DNA from: Streptomyces violaceoruber
Lineage (GTDB): Bacteria > Actinomycetota > Actinomycetes > Streptomycetales > Streptomycetaceae
DNA length: 22,828 bases
Reading direction: 5' to 3'
Assembly: GCA_000720805.1 (NCBI GenBank)
Contig: JODI01000109.1
Location: 1-22,828, forward strand
Position numbers and translations under genes: made by a program. The notes under the pieces are model-generated. The model ran no database searches. It was given only the letters and a program-made list of their open reading frames with translations, and was not told where the DNA came from. Each line of letters begins with the position of its first letter. Within the stretch, counting starts at the first letter, position 1. Shown here piece by piece: positions 7,092-13,278 of this stretch.

Positions 7092-7105
7092 GGAGCGCAT
7101 CAACG

Positions 7106-8167
7106 ATGGCGGACGCCAAGGTCATTCCGTTCGACGACGACCGGTCCCGCGGGAGCGCCGTGCAGCGGCCGCCGCGGCGCCGGAGCGCGGGGAGCCGGCG
7201 CAAGGGCACGGAATCTTCGCTGGTCCGTGAGGTCCAGCCGCTGCCCAGCAGGCCGCCGGCGCAGGATGATGTTCCTGTGACAGGTGAGGAACAGCCGCCG
7301 GAGCAGCCGCGGGACGAGAGCGACCACGGTGGGCTGGAGCGGCGTATCGCGGGCGGTCTCGCCTTTCTGCGCCGCCGCCTCACCGGGGACTACGACATCG
7401 ACGACTTCGGCTACGACGAGGAGCTGACCGACCAGGTCCTGATGTCCCTGCTGCGGCCGGTGTACGAGAAGTACTTCCGGGTCGAGGTGAAGGGCATCGA
7501 GAACATCCCCTCCGACGGCGGGGCGCTGATCGTCGCCAACCACTCGGGGACGCTCCCGATGGACGGCCTGATGATGCAGGTCGCCGTCCACGACCAGCAC
7601 CCCGACGGCCGGCATCTGCGCCTGTTGGCGGCGGACCTGGTCTTCATGCTGCCGGTGGTCAACGAACTGGCCCGCAAGCTCGGGCACACCCTGGCCTGTG
7701 CCGAGGACGCCGAACGGCTGCTGGCGCAGGGCGAGCTGGTCGGCGTGATGCCGGAGGGCTTCAAGGGCATCGGCAAGCCCTTCAGCGAGCGCTACAAACT
7801 CCAGCGCTTCGGCCGCGGCGGCTTCGTCTCCACGGCGCTGCGGCAGGGCGCGCCGATCATCCCCTGCTCGATCGTCGGGGCCGAGGAGATCTACCCGATG
7901 ATCGGCAACGCCAAGACCTTGGCGCGGGTGCTGGGGTTCCCGTACTTCCCGCTGACGCCGACGTTTCCGTGGCTGGGTCCGCTGGGTGCGATCCCCTTGC
8001 CGACGAAGTGGACGATCCAGTTCGGCGAGCCGATCCCGACGGACGGTTTCCCGCCGGAGGCTGCCGAGGATCCGATGCTGATGTTCAACCTGACGGACCA
8101 GGTCAGGGAGCAGATCCAGCACACGCTGTACAAGCTGCTGGTGCAGCGGCGGTCGGTGTTCTTCTAG
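7106..8167 (+). CDS. Lysophospholipid acyltransferase-family protein (PlsC/LPLAT fold)
   Basis: A 353-residue protein starting at ATG 7106 with AGGAG ten bases before. Residues 1-85 are a polar, Arg- and Pro-rich tail. The acyltransferase domain follows from about 115: VKGIENIPSDGGALIVANHSGTLPMD carries the catalytic His146, with Asp153 six residues on rather than the classic four, as in the MGAT-like LPLAT subgroup. GVMPEGFKGIG is the conserved PEG motif, and APIIPCSIVGAEE the last conserved block. By family it transfers a fatty acyl group from acyl-CoA or acyl-ACP to a glycerolipid or related acceptor at the membrane. No clear membrane helix is seen. It lies 14 bases after the SDR gene, so the two are probably one operon, which ends at the hairpin at 8213-8261. 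Confidence 0.87.
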   Translation: MADAKVIPFDDDRSRGSAVQRPPRRRSAGSRRKGTESSLVREVQPLPSRPPAQDDVPVTGEEQPPEQPRDESDHGGLERRIAGGLAFLRRRLTGDYDIDDFGYDEELTDQVLMSLLRPVYEKYFRVEVKGIENIPSDGGALIVANHSGTLPMDGLMMQVAVHDQHPDGRHLRLLAADLVFMLPVVNELARKLGHTLACAEDAERLLAQGELVGVMPEGFKGIGKPFSERYKLQRFGRGGFVSTALRQGAPIIPCSIVGAEEIYPMIGNAKTLARVLGFPYFPLTPTFPWLGPLGAIPLPTKWTIQFGEPIPTDGFPPEAAEDPMLMFNLTDQVREQIQHTLYKLLVQRRSVFF

Positions 8168-8211
8168 CACCGCGTACGACGGCACCATGTAGGACGGCAC
8201 CGCGTACGGCC
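8167..8211. repeat. Imperfect 15-bp tandem repeat x3
   Basis: Three abutting units starting GCACC: GCACCGCGTACGACG (8167-8181), GCACCATGTAGGACG (8182-8196) and GCACCGCGTACGGCC (8197-8211). The array begins at the last base of the acyltransferase stop codon and runs into the terminator. Confidence 0.8.
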
Positions 8212-8212
8212 G

Positions 8213-8261
8213 TACGACGACGGGGGCGCCCCTCCTGAGAAGGGGTGCCCCCGTCGTCGTA
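8213..8261. terminator. Bidirectional terminator between convergent genes
   Basis: A 21-bp stem (8213-8233 with 8241-8261) contains a single G-U pair and a seven-base loop CCTGAGA. It sits between the convergent acyltransferase and rsbN stop codons and can end transcription from both sides. Confidence 0.9.
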
Positions 8262-8270
8262 CTCCGCGGC

Positions 8271-9521
8271 CTAGTTCGTCTTCTCGTCCTCGATGCCCAG
8301 GCCCGGCAGGAGGCCCGGGAGCAGGGGCGGGAGGGTGACATCCGGTTCGGTGGTGGGCGGGGTGCTGGTGGACGGGGGCGCACTGACTGTGTTCTTCGGC
8401 GGGTCGAGCAGGCCGCCGGTGTTGCCTCCGAGCAGGCCGTCGTCGGCGCTCCCCGAGCCGGAGGGCCGGCTGGGGGAGTGGCTGCCGGTGCCGCTGCTGT
8501 CGGAGGACTTGCCGCTGCCGGTGCTGGGCGCCGACGAGCGGCCGGAGCCGGAGGTGCTGTCGGAGGACGCCGGGCCGGAGCCCTGTCGGTGGTTCTCGCC
8601 GCCGCTGCCCCGGGCCGGGGGCTCCGGGAGGAGGGACTGCAGCGGGGCGACTTCATCGTCTATGGCGTCGAAGACCGAGGTGACCTGCTGACTGACGTCG
8701 CCGAGCTGCACGGGCAGCTTGTCGCGCAGGGCGCCCCAGGCGTCGCGGTGCGAGCGCGAGAAGGCGTCGAGGGCCTGGATGGGGCCCAGGGAGTCCGGGT
8801 CGCGCTCGTAGGCCGCGGTGAGCAGGCGGTGGCCCTCGAAGGCGTCGTGCTGCATGCCGGACAGGGTGCGGCGGATCTCACCGAGGGACTCGTGGTCGAG
8901 GTTGCCGTCGCGGCCGCGCTCCATGAGGCGTCGGGCCTCGCTCAGGCGGGTGGAGGCCTGGTCGAGGTAGGCGACACCCCGCTCGTCGTCGCCCTCGGAC
9001 AGGTAGCTGAGCTTGAAGTCCTCGATGCCTCGCTTGAGGCCGTAGAGCGAGTCACCGGGCAGGGCGTCCGAGCTCGCGGCGGCGACTCCGCCGAAAGCCC
9101 CCGCGGCCACACCGACGCTCAGCCCGCCCGCGGCAAGGCACTTGGTCAGGCGGGATCGCGGTCGGAGCTTGCCCAGCGGGCTCGCCCGGTGGGCGCCCCG
9201 CGCGCGGGTGGAGCGCTGCTCGGGCACCGAGGGGTCTCTCGCCGCGCCTGACGGTGCGGTGCCCTCCAGCAGCATGGCCTCCATCGCGGCCACCAGCTGG
9301 GCCCGTTGGACGACCTTGACCTCGGGGTCCAGCTGTGGCTTCGGCAGCTCGCCGAGGCCTGCCGTGAGGGCCGTCAGGCGGCCCTGTTCGGTCTGTTCCG
9401 CAGCAGCCGGGGACGGCGGGGGTCCTTCGGACTGCTCGGCCGCCGTGCCCTGGTCGGACTGCTCCTCCAGGGCCTGGGCGAAGGCGTTCGCCCGCCGGTG
9501 CGCCGAAACGTTCGCGATCAC
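8271..9521 (-). CDS. rsbN: Anti-sigma factor RsbN (membrane-bound, DUF5667 domain)
   Basis: A 416-residue protein lying directly downstream of bldN, as rsbN does in S. venezuelae, where it is the anti-sigma factor that holds sigma-BldN. GTG 9521 is chosen over GTG 9530 because AGGAGG sits eight bases before it; the other lies right against the motif. The order is a cytoplasmic N-terminal region (1-125, including VSAHRRANAFAQALEEQ, likely the sigma-binding part), one membrane helix (about 129-150, LAAGGLSVGVAAGAFGGVAAA), then an extracytoplasmic helical DUF5667 domain (DALPGDSLYGLKRGIED to about 270), and a long Ser/Gly/Pro-rich tail. No zinc-binding HxxxCxxC motif is seen, so it is not a ZAS-type anti-sigma factor. 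A sigma-BldN-type promoter precedes it, giving negative feedback. Confidence 0.92.
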   Translation of the reverse strand: MIANVSAHRRANAFAQALEEQSDQGTAAEQSEGPPPSPAAAEQTEQGRLTALTAGLGELPKPQLDPEVKVVQRAQLVAAMEAMLLEGTAPSGAARDPSVPEQRSTRARGAHRASPLGKLRPRSRLTKCLAAGGLSVGVAAGAFGGVAAASSDALPGDSLYGLKRGIEDFKLSYLSEGDDERGVAYLDQASTRLSEARRLMERGRDGNLDHESLGEIRRTLSGMQHDAFEGHRLLTAAYERDPDSLGPIQALDAFSRSHRDAWGALRDKLPVQLGDVSQQVTSVFDAIDDEVAPLQSLLPEPPARGSGGENHRQGSGPASSDSTSGSGRSSAPSTGSGKSSDSSGTGSHSPSRPSGSGSADDGLLGGNTGGLLDPPKNTVSAPPSTSTPPTTEPDVTLPPLLPGLLPGLGIEDEKTN

Positions 9522-9652
9522 TGGCGGCACCTCCTCTCGTCAAGACGGTCGGCTCCCCAGGGGGTCCTGAGGGTCGCACGACCTGACCACAAGCACTCGA
9601 TCGGGTGATCGAAGTCGGCCAGGGGGGTGACCACAGGGAGCCTGCATCCCGC

Positions 9653-9681
9653 ACAACGAGTGGCGCAGCACTTGGGTTACG
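9653..9681 (-). promoter_or_regulatory. Candidate sigma-BldN promoter of rsbN
   Basis: On the minus strand CGTAAC (9676-9681) is followed after 17 bases by CGTTGT (9653-9658), very close to the sigma-BldN pattern CGTAAC-N16-CGTTGA known from bldM. Transcription would start near 9645, giving a leader of about 125 bases to the rsbN start. The extra spacer base and one mismatch keep this a prediction. Confidence 0.65.
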
Positions 9682-9755
9682 GACGGCGGATGGTCGGATC
9701 GCGAAGTCAACGTACTTTCACTGACTGCGAGTTGAGGGTTACTGAACGTGTTCTG

Positions 9756-10529
9756 TCAGCGGGCGTCATCCGGGAGGAGCCGGGCGAGGGTGCGGACGGC
9801 CCGGTACTGGAGGGTCTTGATGGCGCCCTCGTTCTTGCCCATCACCCGGGCTGTCTCGGCGACGGACAGGCCCTGGAGGAAACGGAGGGTCACGCACTCC
9901 TGCTGCTGGGGATTGAGCCGTCGTACGGCGTCCAGGAGCGCGGCGTTGGAGAGGGACTCCAGGACGGAGTCCTCGGGTGAGCGCTCGACCTCGTTGGCGT
10001 CGAGCATCTCGCCGGTGGTCACTTCGAGCCGGAAGCGGCTCGACTTGAAGTGGTCGGCGACCAGGTTGCGGGCGATCGTCACCAGCCAGGCGCCGAAGTC
10101 GCGGCCCTGCCAGGTGAAGGTGCCGATGCGGCGCAGGGCGCGCAGGAAGGTCTCGCTGGTCAGGTCCTCGGCGGTGGCTTTGCCTCCCACTCGGTAGTAG
10201 ATGTACCGGTACACGGTGTCGCTGTACTGGTCGTAGAGACGGCCGAAGGCGTCGGCCTCGCCGGCCTGGGCGCGTTCCACCAGGTCCATCATGCGGGCGC
10301 TGTCGCTGTCCGCGGCGGGACGGCGGGCGGGGGCGGCACCGGTGGAACGCCCTCGTCTGCCGACGGCGGCGCTGCCCTCGGCGAGCGCGTAGCACGGGCC
10401 GACGGGGGCGGTGGCAACGGCGAGGGCAGGGACGGCGTACGCGGTGGGGACGAAGCCGCGCAACAGGTCTTGGACCGTCGCGCGCAGCGTAGCCAGGCCC
10501 GAGGCGTCAACCCCGACGTGTGGGTACAC
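9756..10529 (-). CDS. bldN: ECF RNA polymerase sigma factor BldN (pro-sigma)
   Basis: A 257-residue ECF sigma factor recognised as BldN, which in Streptomyces directs genes for aerial-hypha formation (chaplins, rodlins, bldM). The first 85 or so residues are an N-terminal extension that BldN has and other ECF factors lack (MYPHVGVDASGLATLRATVQ...), removed by proteolysis in S. coelicolor. Region 2 follows (MMDLVERAQAGEADAFGRLYDQY, then YRYIYYRVGGKATAEDLTSETF and DFGAWLVTIARNLVADHF), then region 4 with its HTH (NPQQQECVTLRFLQGLSVAETARVMGKNEGAIKTLQYRA). Start is GTG 10529 with GGGAG four bases before it. It is the first gene of the bldN-rsbN pair; 234 bases separate them and hold a separate rsbN promoter. 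Confidence 0.95.
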   Translation of the reverse strand: MYPHVGVDASGLATLRATVQDLLRGFVPTAYAVPALAVATAPVGPCYALAEGSAAVGRRGRSTGAAPARRPAADSDSARMMDLVERAQAGEADAFGRLYDQYSDTVYRYIYYRVGGKATAEDLTSETFLRALRRIGTFTWQGRDFGAWLVTIARNLVADHFKSSRFRLEVTTGEMLDANEVERSPEDSVLESLSNAALLDAVRRLNPQQQECVTLRFLQGLSVAETARVMGKNEGAIKTLQYRAVRTLARLLPDDAR

Positions 10530-10938
10530 GGGACTCCCAGAGGCAGAGCTTCCATCACGTGCAGTGCGGATCCGTTCACCCGTCGTAGCGACGGAAGGGG
10601 ATCCGGATTGCGTCTGAGGAGAATAACGCTTAGTACAGGCCCTGCTACACGCAGTTGCTCAAATCATCGATTACGTCGCTTCTGTAGCCGATTGACGGTC
10701 CATCGGGCACCGGACAGTGATCGATTGTTGATCGAAACGGTTCACGTTTCGTCCCGGTCCGGGGCGTGTTGTGGCCGTGTGCAGCCAACGTGACTGGACA
10801 CGGCGATATGCGGGTCCGAGCCGTGGATTGGCAGGGATGCGGCGGCCGCGACCTGTTCTGATGCCGGTTGTTCCGTGGCGCCCTTTGTTCCGTGGCGCCC
10901 TCTGTCCGTCGGTCAGCGGCGTCGGTCAGCGGCGTCGG
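10530..10938. other. bldN upstream regulatory region
   Basis: A 409-base gap between bldN and the SerB-like gene, notably richer in A+T near 10610-10745 than the surroundings, as expected for a regulated promoter region. TGATCGA is repeated at 10718-10724 and 10729-10735, 11 bases apart (one helical turn). AGTGA (10716-10720) and TCACG (10742-10746) form a weak BldD-like inverted pair; bldN is a BldD target in S. coelicolor. Tandem repeats fill 10869-10946. I could not place the promoter itself with confidence. Confidence 0.45.
10869..10902. repeat. 17-bp tandem repeat x2
   Basis: TGTTCCGTGGCGCCCTT (10869-10885) is followed at once by a copy differing only in the last base (10886-10902). Confidence 0.9.
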
Positions 10939-10946
10939 TCAGCGAC
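10908..10946. repeat. 13-bp tandem repeat x3 across the stop of the SerB-like gene
   Basis: GTCGGTCAGCGGC occurs three times in tandem (10908-10920, 10921-10933, 10934-10946, the last with GAC at its end). The third copy contains the stop codon of the minus-strand HAD gene, so extra copies look like slippage duplications of that gene's end. Confidence 0.9.
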
Positions 10947-11850
10947 GACGCTTGTGCAGGGCGATCGCCGCGGCCGTGCCGCCCGCCACCGCGCCCACGC
11001 CGGCCGCCGCGGGGATGCCGACCTTCGCCGCCTTGCGGCCCGTGCGGTAGTCCCGCAGGCGCCACTCCAGCTGGCGGGCGTGCTTGCGCAGCTTGGAGTC
11101 GGGGTTGATGGCGTAGGGGTGGCCGACCAGCGAGAGCATCGGGATGTCGTTGTGCGAGTCGCTGTAGGCCGCGCAGCGGGTCAGGTCCAGGCCCTCCGCC
11201 GCCGCCAGGGCGCGTACCGCCTCCGCCTTGGCCGGGCCGTGCAGGGGCTCGCCGACGAGCTTGCCGGTGTAGACGCCGTCGATCGACTCGGCGACCGTGC
11301 CCAGCGCGCCGGTCAGGCCGAGGCGGCGGGCGATCACCTGGGCGATCTCGACCGGGGCCGCGGTGACCAGCCAGACCTTCTGGCCCGCGTCCAGGTGGGC
11401 CTGGGCCAGGGCCCGGGTGCCCGGCCAGATGCGCTCGGCCATGTACTCGTCGTAGATCTCCTCGCCGATCGACTGCAGCTCGGCGACGCGGTGGCCCTTG
11501 ACGATCGACAGCGCGGAGTCCCGGGCCTCCTGCATGTGCTCCGGGTCCTCGACGCCGGCCAGCCGGAACCACGCCTGCTGCCAGGCGAACCTCGCGAGCT
11601 CGCGGGTCTCGAAGAACTTCCGCTTGTACAGGCCCCGCCCGAAGTGGAAGAGGGCGGCACCCTGCATCACGGTGTTGTCGAGGTCGAAGAAGGCGGCGGC
11701 GTGCGCGTCGCCGTGCACCGGGAACTCCGGCTCGTCGCCGGTGACGTCCTGCGTGGACTTGCGTGCTGCCTCCGCCGAGGCCTCGCCGGCGAGCACGCTG
11801 CGCGCCGTGGCGGAGCGCCTACGGGGGGTGAGCCATCCGAGAGCGGCCAT
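10939..11850 (-). CDS. HAD-IB family hydrolase (SerB-like phosphatase)
   Basis: A 303-residue HAD subfamily IB (TIGR01490-like) phosphatase. Motif I is FFDLDNTVMQG (D56, D58), motif II the Thr in VWLVTAAPVEIA, and motif IV YSDSHNDIPML with GHPYAINPD after it. The conserved Lys lies in HGPAKAEAVRAL. Residues 1-48 are a polar extension, and the C-terminus carries a Gly/Ala-rich hydrophobic helix (about 277-297) ended by HKRRR, so the protein may be membrane-tethered with its catalytic domain inside. The family includes phosphoserine phosphatase-like and CicA proteins; it corresponds in position to serB1 (Rv0505c) of Mycobacterium. No Shine-Dalgarno is seen, and TATGCT lies six bases before the ATG, pointing to a leaderless mRNA. 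Confidence 0.88.
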   Translation of the reverse strand: MAALGWLTPRRRSATARSVLAGEASAEAARKSTQDVTGDEPEFPVHGDAHAAAFFDLDNTVMQGAALFHFGRGLYKRKFFETRELARFAWQQAWFRLAGVEDPEHMQEARDSALSIVKGHRVAELQSIGEEIYDEYMAERIWPGTRALAQAHLDAGQKVWLVTAAPVEIAQVIARRLGLTGALGTVAESIDGVYTGKLVGEPLHGPAKAEAVRALAAAEGLDLTRCAAYSDSHNDIPMLSLVGHPYAINPDSKLRKHARQLEWRLRDYRTGRKAAKVGIPAAAGVGAVAGGTAAAIALHKRRR

Positions 11851-11862
11851 GGCGTGAGCATA
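11851..11862 (-). promoter_or_regulatory. Putative -10 for leaderless HAD-IB mRNA
   Basis: On the minus strand TATGCT (11857-11862) is followed by six bases and the ATG at 11850. The strong -10 and lack of a ribosome-binding site suggest transcription starts at or next to the start codon. Confidence 0.45.
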
Positions 11863-11977
11863 GCGATTGAGTTCGCTGGTTCCGGTATGGAGAGGTTTGG
11901 AGGCTGTGAACTCTCCGCGACCCTGCCGTTAAACAGGCGGGAGGACAGTCGGCCGGGCGAGTTGGAGAATGGCCGGC

Positions 11978-12250
11978 ATGACTCCCCTCTTCGCCCGGAA
12001 GGGCCCCGCCCCGCAGGACCGGCTCGTGACACTTATCCGGAAGCCCGGCTGCCACTTGTGCGACGACGCACAGGCGATCGTGGAGAAGGTGTGCGCCGAT
12101 CTCGGCGTTCCCTGGGAAAAGAAGGACATCACGCGGGATCCGCAGCTCCATGACCAGTACTGGGAGCAGATCCCGGTGGTCCTCGTCGACGGCGAACAGC
12201 ACACGTTCTGGCGTGTGAACGAGGATCGCCTCCGCAAAGCCTTGGCTTAG
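11978..12250 (+). CDS. Glutaredoxin family protein
   Basis: A 90-residue thioredoxin-fold protein. The redox centre is KPGCHLCDDAQ (C25 and C28), and the cis-proline motif is IPVVLVDGEQH near residue 70. It fits the short glutaredoxin-like (DUF836) family and should reduce or sense disulfides in the cytoplasm. ATG 11978 is preferred over ATG 11969 because GGAG (11964-11967) is ten bases before it but only one base from the earlier ATG. It lies 254 bases upstream of rex and the hem genes; the same glutaredoxin-hemA neighbourhood exists in Mycobacterium (Rv0508-Rv0509), which suggests a redox or thiol role linked to haem synthesis, by inference only. Confidence 0.88.
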   Translation: MTPLFARKGPAPQDRLVTLIRKPGCHLCDDAQAIVEKVCADLGVPWEKKDITRDPQLHDQYWEQIPVVLVDGEQHTFWRVNEDRLRKALA

Positions 12251-12369
12251 GATCGACGACGAACTGGTCTCGGGGGCGCGATCGTAGAGGAGAGTGTGCG
12301 GTTTTGCCCCCAGGAGAGAAGGAACGGTGGTGCCTGTGCGCCGGTTCCACACCAGTGCGCCGGGGGCGC

Positions 12370-12383
12370 GTGACCCCGGTCAC
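12370..12383. promoter_or_regulatory. Candidate Crp-type site upstream of rex
   Basis: GTGACCCCGGTCAC is a perfect inverted repeat (GTGACC/GGTCAC around CC) and matches the GTG-N6-GNCAC pattern reported for Streptomyces Crp. It ends 27 bases before the Rex operator. Motif match only. Confidence 0.4.
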
Positions 12384-12410
12384 GTTCGCCGGGCAAATCG
12401 GACACCATCT

Positions 12411-12428
12411 TTGTGCACGCGTTCACAA
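12411..12428. promoter_or_regulatory. Rex operator (ROP) in the rex promoter
   Basis: TTGTGCACGCGTTCACAA matches the Rex operator consensus TTGTGAANNNNTTCACAA in both outer arms, with one deviation on the left. TTGTGC (12411-12416) can serve as -35 and TAGCCT (12434-12439) as -10 with 17 bases between, so Rex bound here would block RNA polymerase. This gives autoregulation and redox control of the rex-hemACD operon: repression at low NADH/NAD+, release when NADH rises. Confidence 0.93.
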
Positions 12429-12504
12429 AGACATAGCCTGCTGTCGACGGGGCGGTCCGGGGACGTGTGACCGCCTGCAGCCCCGCTCTACCCGCAGGAG
12501 CACC

Positions 12505-13278
12505 GTGGCAACTGGCCGAACTCACCGACCGGCGACCCGTAGCCGAGGGATTCCCGAGGCCACCGTCGCCCGGCTTCCGCTGTACCTCCGTGCGCTGACC
12601 GCACTGTCGGAGCGCTCGGTGCCCACGGTCTCCTCCGAGGAGCTCGCGGCCGCCGCGGGGGTCAACTCCGCGAAGCTGCGCAAGGACTTCTCGTACCTGG
12701 GCTCGTACGGCACCCGCGGTGTGGGCTACGACGTCGAGTATCTCGTCTACCAGATCTCCCGTGAACTGGGGCTCACCCAGGACTGGCCGGTAGTGATCGT
12801 CGGTATCGGCAATCTCGGTGCCGCCCTGGCCAACTACGGCGGGTTCGCCTCGCGTGGCTTCCGGGTCGCGGCCCTCATCGACGCCGATCCCGCGCTGGCC
12901 GGAAAGCCCGTCGCCGGGATCCCCGTCCAGCACGCGGACGAGCTCGAGAAAATCATCGAGGACAACGGCGTGTCGATCGGTGTCATCGCCACCCCCGCCG
13001 GTGCCGCCCAGCAGGTCTGCGACCGGCTCGTGGCCGCCGGGGTCACCTCCATCCTGAACTTCGCGCCGACCGTGCTGTCCGTGCCGGACGGGGTCGACGT
13101 GCGCAAGGTCGACCTCTCCATCGAACTGCAGATCCTCGCCTTCCACGAGCAGCGCAAGGCCGGCGAGGAGGCCGCCGCCGCCGGTGCCGCCGTGGACGGG
13201 ATACCGGCCAGCGCCGTCCGCAAGCAGTCCGCCGACAAGGGGCCCGACGGGGACGTCCCCGCCGTGATGCCGGCATGA
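12505..13278 (+). CDS. rex: Redox-sensing transcriptional repressor Rex
   Basis: A 257-residue NADH-responsive repressor. The start is GTG 12505, with AGGAG four bases before it; a longer in-frame extension to 12304 reads through the operator and is not used. The order is a winged-helix DNA-binding domain (about 15-85: RLPLYLRALTALSERSV, then AGVNSAKLRKDFSYLGSYGTRGVGYDV) and a Rossmann domain with VIVGIGNLGAALANY (about 95-110). ALIDADP follows the second strand, and a C-terminal helix FHEQRKAGEEAAAA swaps between subunits in the known structures. It is the first gene of rex-hemACD; the stop overlaps the hemA start as ATGA. The final 35 residues are Ala/Gly-rich and poorly conserved. Confidence 0.97.
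   Translation: MATGRTHRPATRSRGIPEATVARLPLYLRALTALSERSVPTVSSEELAAAAGVNSAKLRKDFSYLGSYGTRGVGYDVEYLVYQISRELGLTQDWPVVIVGIGNLGAALANYGGFASRGFRVAALIDADPALAGKPVAGIPVQHADELEKIIEDNGVSIGVIATPAGAAQQVCDRLVAAGVTSILNFAPTVLSVPDGVDVRKVDLSIELQILAFHEQRKAGEEAAAAGAAVDGIPASAVRKQSADKGPDGDVPAVMPA

Noticed and set aside
6533..7105. Extension of the acyltransferase frame into the SDR gene
   Set aside because: This part is an out-of-frame shadow of the SDR gene; ATG 7106 with AGGAG is the clear start.
12304..12504. 67-codon N-terminal extension of Rex
   Set aside because: It would translate through the Rex operator and promoter; GTG 12505 has a good ribosome-binding site and gives the known Rex length.
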